From Budorcas taxicolor (taxonomy: Eukaryota; Chordata; Mammalia; Artiodactyla; Bovidae), in the NCBI RefSeq assembly GCF_023091745.1, contig NC_068910.1:135487170-135551169 (forward strand): 64,000 bases of DNA. Reading direction: 5' to 3'. This document shows, in pieces, positions 21,430-33,355 of the stretch; the first letter of the stretch is position 1, and each line of letters opens with the position of its first letter. The translations under genes were made by a program, and so were the position numbers. Under the pieces are notes generated by a model. That model did no database searches. It was not told the origin of the DNA and was given only the letters and a program-made list of their open reading frames with translations.

Positions 21430-22601
21430 AGTAATCAAGAGGTTAATAAAGGAACAACAGAATTAACCCAGGGAAAGTTAAAGGGGAAAATGCAGAAATC
21501 AATAAAATAGAAAACAAAATACAAAAGCTAGTTCTCTGAAATAACAAGTAAAATCAAAATCCTTTTACAAATTAGATTAAGAAAAAAAAGGGACGTAACA
21601 GATAGAGCAGTGATTTTTAAAATAAGAGAGTATTATGAACAACATTATGCCTATGAATTAGTAAATAGATGGCAGTTTCCTGAAAAATATAATTTACCAA
21701 AATTGACTCAATTATCAGTAGACTTACGACAGTTAACAAAATTGACTTAGTTACACAAATAAACAACCAGACCCAGATGACTTTACAGGTGATTTCTACC
21801 AAAAAGAAAGAAAGAAAAAAAATAGAAAAAAAAAAGAAGAAAAGAAAGAGGTGGTCCTAAACTTATGCAGATTATTCCAGAAAAGGAACAATAGGGACAA
21901 ATAACTCCTTCTGAAAACAAAGCAGTAAATGGAAACTCAGCCTCACTCATGGTTAATCAAGATAAAAATGCTATACTAAACCAAAATTTAGAAATCCAAT
22001 AAGACACACACATATATGCATTACTTTTTAACTAGATTTATTCAGGAATGCAGGTATAATTTTATAACAAAATCTTTTCAATGTAATTTTGATAGTAGAA
22101 TAAATTAAATATAAGAAACCATTTGATCCATTTGATCAGACACAGAAAAAAACATTGATGTAAATCAATATCCTTCCACTAAACAAAACTAAAAACATCC
22201 TTAATGCCTAGGTAGAGGAAAGAGCTTCCTTAACTTAATGAAGTATATTTACTAAAAGCACAGAGTAAACAGTGTTATAACTAATAATAAAACATTTAAA
22301 GTAAAAAACAAGTATGCACCCTAACACTATTTCTATTCAGTGATATACGAGTAGTCCTAGCCATAGTAGTAAGACAAGAAAGAATATATTAAAAATTTTT
22401 TAAAGAAGAAAAAATTGTTATTGTATGCTATATGATTATTTGCACAGAAAATCTATGCAAACTAACAAATTTTAAAATCAACAGAAAAATTCAAGGATAT
22501 TTCTGGATATAAAACCAAAATGCATATTTTAAAACTATTCCTAAAGATGAACAGCAAATAGTTTGGAACTGTAATTTTAAAAATATCCCATTCATGATAG
22601 T

Positions 22602-22682
22602 GTTGGCTTAAAGCTCAACATTCAGAAAACTAAGATCATGGCATCTGATCCCATCACTTCATGGTAGATAGATGGGGAAACA
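22602..22682 (+). mobile_element. Internal BovB fragment inside an old L1
   Basis: About 80 bp matching the BovB segment that encodes GLKLNIQKTKIMASDPITSW. It sits in the middle of L1 ORF2-like sequence. It carries neither BovB end, so it is not a normal 3'-anchored insertion. Confidence 0.7.
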
Positions 22683-23365
22683 GAACATAAAATATGTTTA
22701 AGTATAGATTTAACAAAAATGCAAAAGGCCTTGTAAAGAAAATGATAAACTTTACTGATAGGCATTAAATGAAGAAATCTACTATATTCGTGTGTAGGAA
22801 GACCCAGTGTTATAAAGATGCTAATTTTCTATACAATAATTGATAAATTCAATGTAATTCCAATCAAAATCCCACAGAATTTCTCCAACATTTTACTAAA
22901 GTGATTTTAAACTTCAAAACCAAAAAATCAATAATAAGACACTTTTTAAGTAGAACAGGTGGAAGTTTTGCCTACAAGATATCAAAACATAAGGTACAGT
23001 AACTAAGACTGTATGGTATGGGTGGGGGATAGACAGAATACAGAACAGAGAGACCATACACAAACACAAAGTTATATGGACACCATGACAGAGGTGAGGT
23101 CATGGTGATTAGTGAGGGGAAGGATGGACTAACCAATCAATAACCCTGGGACCTAAATACAACTAGATCCTAACCTTCGAGACAAACATAGATTATAGAT
23201 TCATTAAGATTTAAGTAAGAGGAGCAAAACTTTGCAACTTTCATGATAGCATATTTATAGGGGCTTCTTCTAAAGACTTTAAGTCAGACTGCCTTGCAAA
23301 ACTTAAGAAGGGAGTGCTATGTACCTAGTGCTCCAGGGGGCACCATTCATATAGGCCAGAGGGCG

Positions 23366-24336
23366 ATTCAGTTCAGTCGCTCATTCGTGTCCTACTCTGC
23401 GACCCCATGAGTTTCAGCATGCCAGGCCTCCCTATCCATCACCAACTCCGGGAGTTCACTCAGACTCACGTCCATCGAGTCAGTGATGCCATCCAGCCAT
23501 CTCATCCTCTGTCGTCCCCTTCTCCTCCTGCCCCCAATCCCTCCCAGCATCAGGGTCTTTTCCAGTGAGTCAACTCTTCGCATGAGGTGGCCAAAGTATT
23601 GGAGTTTCAGCTTTAGCATCACTCCTTCCAATGAACACCCAGGACTGATCTCCTTTAGGATGATGGACTGGTTGGATCTCCCTTCAGTCCAAGGGACTCC
23701 CAAGAATCTTCTCCAACACCACAGTTCAAAAGCATCGATTCTTCAGCACTCAGCTTTCTTCACAGTTAACTCTCACATCCATACATGACCACAGGAAAAA
23801 CCATAGCCTTGACTAGATGGACCTTTGTTAGCAAAGTAATGTCTCTGCTTTTGAATATGCTGTCTAGGTTGGTCATAAGTTTCCTTCCAAGGAGTAAGCG
23901 TCTTTTAATTTCATGGCTGCAATCACCATCTGCAGTGATCTTGGAGCCCAGAAAAATAAAGTCAGCCACTGTTTCCCCATCTATCTACCATGAAGTGATG
24001 GGATCAGATGCCATGATCTTAGTTTTCTGAATGTTGAGCTTTAAGCCAACTTTTTCACTCTCCTCTTTCACTTTGATCAAGAGGCTTTTTAGTTCCTCTT
24101 CACTTTCTGCCATAAGGGTGGTGTCATCTGCATATCTGAGGTTATTTATATTTCTCCTGGCAATCTTGATTCTAGCTTGTGCTTCTTCCAGCCTAGCGTT
24201 TCTCATGGTGTACTCTGTATATAAGTGAAATAAGCAGGGTGACAATATACAGCCTTGACATACTCCTTTCACTATTTGGAATCAGTCTGTTGTTCCATGT
24301 CCAGTTCTAACTGTTGCTTCCTGACCTGCATATACA
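23366..24336 (-). mobile_element. BovB 3' fragment
   Basis: Minus-strand BovB from its 3' end to the region encoding the RT fingers and palm (GVCQGCILSPCLFHLY, LRYADDTTLMAESEEELKSL). The YADD motif is intact, but stops and frame changes separate the parts. Confidence 0.9.
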
Positions 24337-24464
24337 GAAAGCCCTAAAGTTGTGGATCAGCAGGTTTTGATCAAGGAAGTGAAAAAATTATTAAAACATA
24401 AAATCATAAACTATGAAGGCAAAAAGTAATAAATTTGACTATACTATAACTAGAAATGTCTGGA

Positions 24465-24505
24465 CTTCTATGGTGGTCCAGTGGTTGAGAATCCACCTGT
24501 TTGCA
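24465..24505 (+). mobile_element. CHR-type SINE head fragment
   Basis: GGACTTCTATGGTGGTCCAG and GGTTGAGAATCCACC only. Confidence 0.6.
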
Positions 24506-25059
24506 AACATCACATCCAGATACAATAACATCCAGAGGAAAAAGAGCCAGCTCATCTCTTCTGCCTTTTTCTCTTTTCTTTTTTAATTGAAAAAGGAAAC
24601 ATTCCCTGGAAGTCCCTTGAGAGACTTTCCTTCAGATTTCATCGGTTTGAATTGAGTCACAATTCTGTTCCTAAAGCTGTCCCTGCCAAAGAATGTGAGA
24701 TAAACATAACTGGTTTTTAGTAAAGCATATGGCTTTGTGGAGGAAGGTGGATACCTCCCTGAAGTCTGGTCCTTTTAGGAAAAAGGAGGGGAATGGGTGT
24801 TAATTAGGCAATTGTCAAAATCTGCTCCATTCATAAAGCTTCACTCTGAGCCTGATGAATTACCCCTGTACTCCTTTGTTCTGATTTTACCTTTACCTAG
24901 AATCCTCCCAATGATATTTTACCTTTCTAGGTTCCTTCACACCAGGAAAACAGTGTGTGAGTATGTTGGTTATTGGAAACTTCTGTCTCTCAATATGAGA
25001 TTTAAAGACTGGTACTTGGTTTAGGGTTAGAGTTTTCTGTTCCCAATTTTTTTTAATAT
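24506..25059. other. Unassigned intergenic sequence
   Basis: No gene or repeat recognised with confidence. Confidence 0.35.
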
Positions 25060-25148
25060 TTCCAGAATGTTACATAAATAGAATATACACAGTTGAGCCT
25101 TTTGAGTCTGGCATCTTTCCCTTAGCATAATGCATTTAAGATTCATGC

Positions 25149-26515
25149 AGAACTTCCCTGGTGGTCCAGTGGTTAAGAATCCACCTGCCGTGAAAAGACA
25201 GCCTTCGGAATGGGAGAAAATAATAGCAAATAAAGCAACCGACAAACAACTAATCTCAAAAATATACAAGCAACTTCTGCAGCTCAATTCCAGAAAAATA
25301 AACGACCCAATCAAAAAATGGGCCAAAGAACTAAATAGACATTTCTCCAAAGAAGACATACAGATGGCTAACAAACAACTGAAAAGATGCTCAGCATCAC
25401 TTATTATCAGAGAAATGCAAATCAAGACCACAATGAGATACCATTTCCCACCAGTCAGAATGGCTGCGATCCAAAAGTCTACAAGCAATAAATGCTGGGG
25501 AGGGTGTGGAGAAAAGGGAACCCTCTTACACTGTTGGTGGGAATGCAAACTAGTACAGCCACTATGGAGAACAGTGTGGCGATTCCTTAAAAAACTGGAA
25601 ATAGAACCGCCTTATGACCAAGCAGTCCCACTGCTGGGCATACACACTGAGGAAACCGGAATTGAAAGAGACACGTGTACCCCCATGTTCATCGCAGCAC
25701 TGTTTATAATAGCCAGGACATGGAAGCAGCCTAGATGTCCATCAGCAGATGAATGGATAAGAAAGCTGTGGTACATATACACAATGGAGTATTACTCAGC
25801 CATTAAAAAGAATACATTTGAATCCGTTCTAATGAGGTGGATGAAACTGGAGCCGATTATACAGAGTGAAGTAAGCCAGAAAGAAAAACACCAATACAGT
25901 ATACTAACACATATATATGGAATTTAGAAAGATGGTAATGATAACCCTGTATGCGAGACAAAAGAGACACAGATGTATAAAACAGACTTTTGGACTCTGT
26001 GGGAGAGGGCGAGGGTGGGATGATTTGGGAGAATGGCATTGAAACATGTATACTATCATGTAAGAAACAAATCGCCAGTCTAGGTTCAATACAGGATACA
26101 GGATGCTTGGGGCTGGTGCACTGCGATGACCCAGAGAGATGATATGGGGAGAGAGGTGGGAGGGGGGTTCAGGATTGGGAACTCATGTACACCAGTGGCA
26201 GATTCATGTCAATGTATGGCAAAACCAATACAGTATTGTAAAATTAAAAAAAAAAAAAAGAATCCACCTGCCAATGCAGAGAACATGGATTTGATCCTTC
26301 AATCCCTGATCCAGGAAGATCTCACATGCCACAGAAGAACTAACCCCGTGCGCCACAACTACTAAGCCTGCACTCTAGAGCCCATGCTTCACAACAAGAG
26401 AAGCCACTGCAATGAGAAGCCGGCACGTCAAAATGAAGAGTTGCCCCACTAGCTGCAGCTAGAGAAAGCTCGCGTGCAGCAATAAGGACCCAATGCAGCC
26501 AAAAATAAATAAATA
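25149..26515 (+). mobile_element. CHR-type tRNA-Glu SINE interrupted by L1
   Basis: The 5' part (ACTTCCCTGGTGGTCCAGTGGTTAAGAATCCACCTGCC in two pieces) is at 25151-25189. After the L1 the SINE resumes at 26273 and runs to an A-rich AAATAAATAAAT tail near 26515. The tRNA-Glu-like A box (TGGTCCAGTGG) is preserved. Confidence 0.85.
25190..26257 (+). mobile_element. Young 5'-truncated Bos-type L1
   Basis: A 1.07-kb L1 insertion with a complete target-site duplication, AAGAATCCACCTGCC, at 25175-25189 and 26258-26272. It encodes the intact C-terminal 245 or so residues of ORF2p up to its stop at 25925-25927 (for example IISEVSQKEKHQYSIL region), then the 3'UTR and a poly-A of about 16. The perfect 15-bp duplication and undamaged frame mark it as recent. 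The reading frame continues leftward into the host SINE, which is an accident of insertion. Confidence 0.93.
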
Positions 26516-26909
26516 AATTTTAAAAAGAGTCCCCCATATGTTGTCTATATCAGTATTTCATCCCTTTTTACTGCTAAATAGGATTCAGTTGTAAGCATGT
26601 ACTACAGTTGTTCACTCATCAGTTGAAGGGTATTTGGGTTGTTTCCAGTTGCTATTATGAATAAAGCTACTACCAACTCATGTAGAAGTTTTTGTGTGAA
26701 CATAAGTTTTCACTTCTCTTGGGAAATACTTGGGAGTAGAATTGCTGGGTCATATAGTGAATGTATGTTTAACTTTATAAGAAATTGATAAACTGTCCAG
26801 ATATTTTTAAAATTTCATTTTGGGGAAGATGTCTGGCAATCATCCCCTCAACCAAATCATTAAAGTTAATATTACTAAGAATGAGACAGAATAATATATT
26901 GTATTCGTT

Positions 26910-27022
26910 TTTCTTTTGACTGCACAGCATGTGAGACCTTAGTTCCCCGACTAGGGATAGAACCCATGCCCCTGGCAGTGGAAGTACAGAGTCTTAACCA
27001 CTGGACTGCTAGGGAAGTTCCT
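26910..27022 (-). mobile_element. CHR-type tRNA-Glu SINE
   Basis: Minus strand, TAGTTCCCCGACTAGGGATA to CCACTGGACTGCTAGGGAAG. Confidence 0.88.
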
Positions 27023-27469
27023 AACGTGATATGTTAAGAAATAAATAAGCATCACCTGTGACATATTCTTGGCAAAACTTAAACTTCCAGGCTTAATTTC
27101 CAGAATATAAGACAAATCAAAAAATAAGTTAAAGAATTCTATAAGGAAGCGATCAGGTAGATCCAGAATGTAAGCCTTCACCATGCTAGTCTCTTCAAAA
27201 GAATCAGTGTCATAGGTGGGGGCAGGCAGGTAGTTGGGGAGGGAGAAGGCAAGAGGATTCTTCTAGATGAAAAGGAAATGAAAAGGAAACCACCAAAATC
27301 AATGCCTTCATTGGATGCTAGTTATAAAATAACAAAAAAGAAAGCAGCTATAAAAAACATTTTTTGCAGACAGAATTTTAATATGGACTCAATATGAGAT
27401 GACATTAGGCAATTATTAATTTTCTTAAATAAGATAATGACATTGTAGTTATAAAAAATTTTTTATTTC
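27023..27469. other. Unassigned intergenic sequence
   Basis: AT-rich, nothing recognised. Confidence 0.35.
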
Positions 27470-27900
27470 GCAGAAGTACATTCTAACATATTTAGGGGTA
27501 AACTATTAATGATGTCTGCAATTTACTTTTAAATGGTTCAGCAAATTCAAAAATATGTAACATAGCTATAATAAAATGTTAATTACTGAATCTAGGTAGT
27601 AGTGTACAGGTTTCTTTCAGATTTTCTGTTTGTTTAAAACTTGTATGAAATAGCTGGAAAAATCAAATTATTGTACTTTTTATTTCTATAAGTTCTATTT
27701 GTATTTCAAATCTGATTAAGTATTTAAAAATTTTCTTGTTACTTGCAGGTGCTTTCAAACTTTCATTTATTTCTTTAAACATGATAGTTGCAGTTATTTT
27801 TAATCCTTGTCTGGTAAATTCAGTATCTGAATACTTTGCATGTTCGTTCATTGTTATTTATCCTGCTTCTCATACATGATGCCTGGATCTCTCTATGTGT
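27470..27900. repeat. Old L1 remnants
   Basis: 27470-27660 resembles an L1 3'UTR on the plus strand (GATGTCTGCAATTTACTTTT, AATGGTTCAGCAAATTC). 27690-27900 resembles antisense L1. Both are weak. Confidence 0.4.
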
Positions 27901-27903
27901 GCT

Positions 27904-29305
27904 TCAGTTCAGTTCAGTCGCTCAGTCACGTCTGACTCTTTGCAACCCCATGGACCACAGCACTCCAGGCCTCCCCGTCCATCACCAACTGCTAGAGTTT
28001 ACCCATACTCCTGTCCATTGAGTCGGTGATGCCATCCAACCATCTCATCCTCTGTTGTCCCCTTCTCCTCCTGCCTTCAATCTTTCCCAGCATCAGGGAC
28101 TTTTCCAATGAGTCAGCTCTTTGCATCAGGTGGCCAAAGTATTGGAGTTTCAGCTTCAACATCAGTCCTTCCAATGAACACTCAGGACTGATCTCCTTTA
28201 GAAGGGACTGGTTGGATTTCCTTGCAGTTCAAGAGACTCTCAAGAGTCTTCTCCAACACCACAGCTCAAAACCATCAATTCTTTGGCACTCAGCTTTCTT
28301 TATAGTCCAACTCTAACATCCATACATGACCACTGGAAAAACCATAGCTTTAACTAGAAGGACCTTTGTTGGCAAAGTAATGTCTCTGCTTTTTAATATG
28401 CTGTCTAGGTTGGTCATAACTTTTCTTCCAAGGAGCAAGCATCTTTTAATTTCATGGCTGCAGTTACCATCTGCAGTGATTTTGGAGCCCAGAAAAATAA
28501 AGTCAGCTACTGTTTCCTCTGTTTCCCCATCTATTTACCATGAAGTGATGGGGCAGGATGCCATGATCTTCATTTTCTGAATGTTGAGCTTTAAGCCAAC
28601 TTTTTCACTCTCCTCTTTCACTTTCATCAGGAGGCTCTTTAGTTCTTCTTCAGTTTCTGCCATAAGGGTGGTGTCATCTGCATATCTGAGGTTATTGATA
28701 GTTCTCCTGGCAATCTTGATTCCAGCTTGTGCTTCCTCCAGCCCAGCATTTCTCATGATGTACTCTGCATATAGTTAAATAAGCAGAGTGACAATATACA
28801 GCCTTGACATACTCCTTTTCCTATTTGGAACCAGTCTGTTGTTTCATGTCCATTTCTAACTGTTGCTTCCTGACCTGCATACAGATTTCTCAAGAGGCAG
28901 GTCAGGTGGTCTGGTATTCCCATGTCTTTCAGAATTTTCCACAGTTTGTTGTGATCCACACAGTCAAAGGCTTTGGCATAGTCAATAAAGCAGAAGTAGA
29001 TGTTTTTCTGGAACTCTCTTCCTTTTTCAATGATCCAGCAGATTTTGACAATTTGATCTCTGGTTCCTCTGTCTTTTCTAAAACCAGCTTGAACATCTGG
29101 AAGTTCATGGTTCACGTGTTGCTGAAGCTTGGCTTGGAGAATTTTGAGTGTTACTTGACTAGAGTGTGAGATGAGTGCAGTTGTGCGGTAGTTTGAGCAT
29201 TCTTTGACATTCCCTTTCTTTGGGATTGGAATGAAAACTGACCTTTTCCAGTCCTGTGGCCACTGCTGAGTTTTCTAAATTTGCTGGCATATTGAGTGCA
29301 GCCCT
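27904..29305 (-). mobile_element. BovB fragment (about 1.4 kb)
   Basis: Minus-strand BovB from the 3' TTCAGTTCAG end upstream to the region encoding the RT start. It includes PDVQAGFRKDRGTRDQI, FIDYAKAFDCVDHNKLW, GVCQGCILSLCLFN and LRYADDTTLMAE. It is the second-longest copy here and the least damaged in the RT palm, but still broken by a frameshift after motif B. Confidence 0.92.
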
Positions 29306-29479
29306 TTGTTTAGTTTATTTATTTATTTTAACCCTGAGGTGCTTATTTTTTGCAAAATGACTTAAGAATTCTTCAGAATTTAAGATTGAAGTTATATTTC
29401 TCTAGAGATTTATTTTGATTCCATCAACCATTTAGAGGCACTACTATTTAAAAATTAATAAATGGAAATCTCAGTTAAG

Positions 29480-29750
29480 TAAGAGTCTGGAAACCAAAAG
29501 GGGGACCACTCATGCCCCATGCCCTAGCAGATCCCAACATGAAGAAGAACTTCTTTCCTGGTGAGGGCTCAACCAATGAGAAGCCATGGGCTCTTCAATT
29601 ACTCTAGCCCCCCCAACTTCCTTTTCCTCTCTGTAAAAGCTTTTCCTTCCCTTGCTGTGTGTCACATTTGTAGGCCCCCAATTGCAGTTCTTTGCTGATC
29701 CTGAATAAACCCATCTTTGCTGGAGAAATACCTGGCAGTTTGTTTGCTTT
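29480..29750 (+). mobile_element. Possible ERV-derived LTR
   Basis: A GC-moderate block containing TGAATAAACCCATCTTTGCT, an AATAAA signal with downstream TTTGCTGG and GT-rich sequence in a layout common to gammaretroviral LTR R-U5 regions. Ends are not certain. Confidence 0.35.
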
Positions 29751-30007
29751 AAGTCAGCGCTACCACAGCAGGACCAATTTGAATTAAGCTCATGAGACTT
29801 TCTGAACCAATGAACTGGGGTTGCTAATCAACAGTGAGAGCAGGCCTGGGGCTACAGCTTCTCAGAGAGAGCCCTCACCCCCTCATTACACATCATTGAG
29901 GCAACCTTCCATGCATCTCCATGGTGACAGAGGGTGGAAAGGTTGTTTACTTCTGGTTCTGTGTCATCAGAGGGGTCAAATGCATGGGGTGTGTTTTATA
30001 CTGTACT

Positions 30008-30572
30008 GTTTTTTTATGAGCTAAATTGTGTCACTCTCAGATTTGCATGTGAAGGTCTAGTATCTAGCACCTTAGAATGTGACTGTATTTGGAGACAGGG
30101 ACTTGAAAGAGATGGTTTGTTAAAACTAGGTCCTTAGGGCGATTGTAATACATTCTGACTGGTGTTTTTCTTTTTTCTTTTTTGATACTAAAACAATTTA
30201 CTATCTTACCCTTGCCCGTGCTGCATGACATGCAGGATCCCATTTTCCTGACCAGGGCCTGAACCCAGGCCCTGTCAGTGAAAGCACTGAGCCCTAACCA
30301 GTGGACTTCCAGGGAATCCCCTGACTGGTGTCTTCATTAAGAGGAAATGTGGATACAAAAGAAGACACCAGGGGCTGCATGCACAGATGAAAGACCAAGT
30401 GAAGACACAGAGAAAATGTAGCCATCTGTAAGCCAAGGAGAGAGGCCTCAGAGTTAAACTAAACCTGTGGACGCCTTGATCTTGGACTTCTAGTCTCCAA
30501 AACTGTGAAGAAAATGCATTTCTGCTGTTCAAGCCGCCCAATTTGTGGTACTTGGTAATGGCAGCCCTACTA
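30008..30572 (+). mobile_element. MLT1-type LTR split by a SINE
   Basis: Forward MaLR LTR (GAATGTGACTGTATTTGGAG, AAGCCAAGGAGAGAGGCCTC, CTTGATCTTGGACTTCTAGT, ending GGTAATGGCAGCCCTAC), interrupted by a CHR-type SINE. Confidence 0.88.
30166..30320 (-). mobile_element. CHR-type SINE inside MLT1
   Basis: Minus-strand tRNA-Glu SINE with its T-rich tail at the left. CTGACTGGTGT at 30155-30165 and 30321-30331 is the target duplication. Confidence 0.9.
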
Positions 30573-31200
30573 ATACCACTACCCACTTTGCATGACCCTG
30601 GCTTTTTTCTTTACTCCAGGCCCCAAGGGGCTGTGAAAATTGCAGCTCATGTTCGCTGGATCTGTCATACACCCTCAAAGAGAAGAGATTTCTGTGCTCC
30701 CTGTCTGTTTCTGAGATTCCACATTGACTTTGGCCCAATGATTCCTTATTATCTTGTCATCTCTTTAATGGTTTTAAGAAGTTTTGTTTGTTTTACAATA
30801 GTATCCAGCATTTTTAGTTGTTTTGTGTGAGACAGTCTATCTGAACACCTCCCTCCACAGATCAGTTTTGCTGGAGCTGAAGTTCCATTTAGGGGGGAGA
30901 ATTAATGTACTAAAAATGTCAACAGTCCCAATAATGGAAGTCCTCAAGAAGGAAATGGGGAGAGAGGGAGGCAAGTGGACTAAAAGGGAGGGGAGAGAGT
31001 GGGAGAGAGGGAGAAGGAAAGAGAAATAGAAGAAAAGGCAAGAAATAATGGATCTATCCTGAGACAAAAAAGATGGAAAAGTGAAGGACAACCTCAAGTC
31101 TTCAAGTCTGGGAAGAGAAAGAATGGTGATTTCTACTAAGAAGTATAGTATAGAAGTGAATTTTCAGAGAACGACCACGAGTACTGTTCTGAGTGGTAGT
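30573..31200. other. Unassigned, with purine-rich tract
   Basis: A GGGAGAGAG-type low-complexity stretch lies at about 30945-31045. The rest is not recognised. Confidence 0.4.
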
Positions 31201-31211
31201 AAGTCTTCATA

Positions 31212-31492
31212 CAGAGAAGGCGGTGGCACCCCACTTCAGTACTCTTGCCTGGAAAATCCATGGACGGAGGAGCCTGGTAGGCTACAGTCCATGGGGTCGC
31301 TAAGAGTCAGGCACAACTGAGTGACTTCACTTTCACTTTTCATTTTCATGCATAGGAGAAGGAAATGGCAACCCACTCCAGTGTTCTTGTTTGGAGGATC
31401 CCAGGGATGGGGGAGCCTCGTGGGCTGCTGTCTATGGGGTCACACAGAGTCAGACACAACTGAAGCGACTTAGCAGCAGCAGCAGCAGCAGC
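31212..31492 (+). mobile_element. Bov-A2 dimeric SINE with (CAG)n tail
   Basis: Two plus-strand monomers ending in a CAG/GCA repeat. AAGTCTTCATA (31201-31211) and AAGACTTCATA (31493-31503) are the target duplication, one mismatch. Confidence 0.92.
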
Positions 31493-31503
31493 AAGACTTC
31501 ATA

Positions 31504-32322
31504 GGGTAAGACAGGAATAACATTTTCAGTCAAATGAGAGTTATCATATGGTAAATATAAATCTTAGTGTAGAAACTCATGTAACAAGAAATGTAATTTT
31601 ATTTTTTCCATAACTCAATTTATTTTTTATTATTTCCAGACCAAGGAATATTTATGTGGCCTAAGGGTTGAGTAGCCATCATTTAATCTTCCAAACCTAT
31701 TGCCCATACCCTGAGGCTAGTAGTGGTTTTTTACCACCCTGACATCTAGGTTTTAAAATTCAAAAGGCAAGAATTGACTCCTTTCTTTTTCCTGTTTTCT
31801 ACTTTGTTATTGGCATTGTAGTTAGCAATGGCTATCAACAGCAGAAAGCTTGAATATCACTGGCTTAATAAAGAGTTGTTTCTCTTACATACCAAGATGT
31901 CCAGGGGTAAGCAGACTGGTACTGGTTGAGTGAAGTCAGGGCTGATGACTCTTAGCTTCTGCTTAAATAGATTCTCTTTGTGAATTTAGGAATTGTCTAT
32001 GTTTACCACAAAGTAGCAGTAGCAGGGGGTGGGGAGAGAAATGTTTGCACTTTCCTAAACTCTTAGCAGAAATATTAAGGTCCTAAATAAGTCCAGCCAG
32101 GGGCTGGACAGTGCTATAGAGACTAGCTTCATCCTCCAAAACTCGGTTTTTCACACATATCCAAGCCACCAGTTTTACAGCAGATTAAGAGATACACCAG
32201 TTTTGGAAGTGTTTTGAGTGCCTCTCTGCTCTGGCAACTGGGGTTAGTGCCATTGAAATTGCTATTCCTTACCTAAAAAGAGGTTCAGGACATCCTGGGA
32301 GAAGAGAACTATAATAACTGTA
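31504..32322. other. Unassigned intergenic sequence
   Basis: No gene or repeat recognised. Confidence 0.4.
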
Positions 32323-32753
32323 ATAGTTCCCTAGGGCTGCTGCAGCAAATAACCATAAACAGGGTGGCTTAAAACAACAGAAATTTATTCTCTCTCACAG
32401 TTTTCGAGACTGGAAGTTCAAGATGTCAGCAGGACCATGCTCTCATGAAGGTTCTAGGGCAGAATTTACTCCTTGCCTATCTCTTAGCTTCTGGTTTCCC
32501 CAGCAATCCTTGGCATTCCATGATACAGAGCTATATAACACTAATGTCTGCCTCCGTCAGAAAATTACATTCTTCCTATGTGTCTCTTTGTTTTCTTATG
32601 GCTATCTTCTTGCAAAGAAACCAGTATGACCTCATCTTAACTAATTATGTCTGCAATGACCCTATTCCCAAATAAGGTCACATTTTGAGGTACTGGGGTT
32701 TAGGACTTCAGCATATATATATTTTGGGGGGCCACATAATTCAATCCATAACA
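32323..32753 (-). mobile_element. MLT1-type LTR
   Basis: Reverse MaLR LTR: TTCCCTAGGGCTGCTGCAGC, CAACAGAAATTTATTCTCTC, ACCTCATCTTAACTAATTAT, ending AATTCAATCCATAACA. Confidence 0.85.
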
Positions 32754-33140
32754 GGGACCTCACTCATTGCTGATTTAGGAAATTTAATCATAAACACGAA
32801 CTCCAATGCCCTCTTTTATTAATCACCCTACGTCTGTCTAGGGAATTTAATCATTCTGTAGGATTCTTTCGCTTGGTCTCATCACTGTCCAGTGGTACTT
32901 CTGAAATCAACAGACACTTCTGAGAGGTCACACCACCTCTACATCAAATTTCCAACCAGATCATGGTTTTTGTCTCAGGATGGCTCAGTTCTAATCCTAC
33001 TCTAGGGTTAATACTCAGTCTTCAAGCAGATATGGTTTACCCCAGAATTGTAAGACATCCTGGATGAGCCCCACAAATAGGTGATACTAATCTTGAACAA
33101 GAAGTAGTTGTAGAAAAGCCTTGTGTGTGTGCTGCATGCG
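32754..33140. other. Unassigned intergenic sequence
   Basis: Nothing recognised. Confidence 0.35.
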
Positions 33141-33142
33141 TG

Positions 33143-33355
33143 TTCAGTCACTCAGTTGTGTCCAACTCTTTGCAACCCTGTGGACTGTAGCCCTCCAGGC
33201 TCCTCTGTCCATGGGATTCTCCAGGCAAGAATACTGGAGTAGATTACCATTTCCTACTCTAAGAGATCTTCCTGACGCAGGGACTGAACATGCATCTCCT
33301 GTGTTTTCTGTATTGGCAGACAGATTCTTTATCACTGTGCTACCTGGGAAACTCA
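33143..33355 (-). mobile_element. Bov-tA SINE
   Basis: Minus strand, TTCAGTCACTCAGTTGTGTC to GTGCTACCTGGGAAAC. A short GTGTGTGT tract precedes it. Confidence 0.85.

Larger units (their letters stand above)
21430..24460 (+). mobile_element. Degraded L1 ORF2 region, interrupted
   Basis: Low-identity L1 ORF2-like sequence on the plus strand, including GACAGATAGAGCAGTGATT-type text, ATCAATATCCTTCCACTAAA and TTGATAAATTCAATGTAATTC. It continues past about 23060-23280 and again at 24337-24460 after the BovB insertion at 23366-24336. Every frame is broken. It also holds the small BovB piece at 22602-22682. Confidence 0.65.
25060..26830 (-). mobile_element. Older L1 3' region split by the SINE
   Basis: Minus-strand L1 sequence at 25060-25148 (AGCATAATGCATTTAAGATTC) resumes at about 26530-26830 (TTGCTGGGTCATATAGTGAA), on either side of the SINE. 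The two pieces abut in L1 consensus order, so the SINE inserted into it. Confidence 0.7.
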
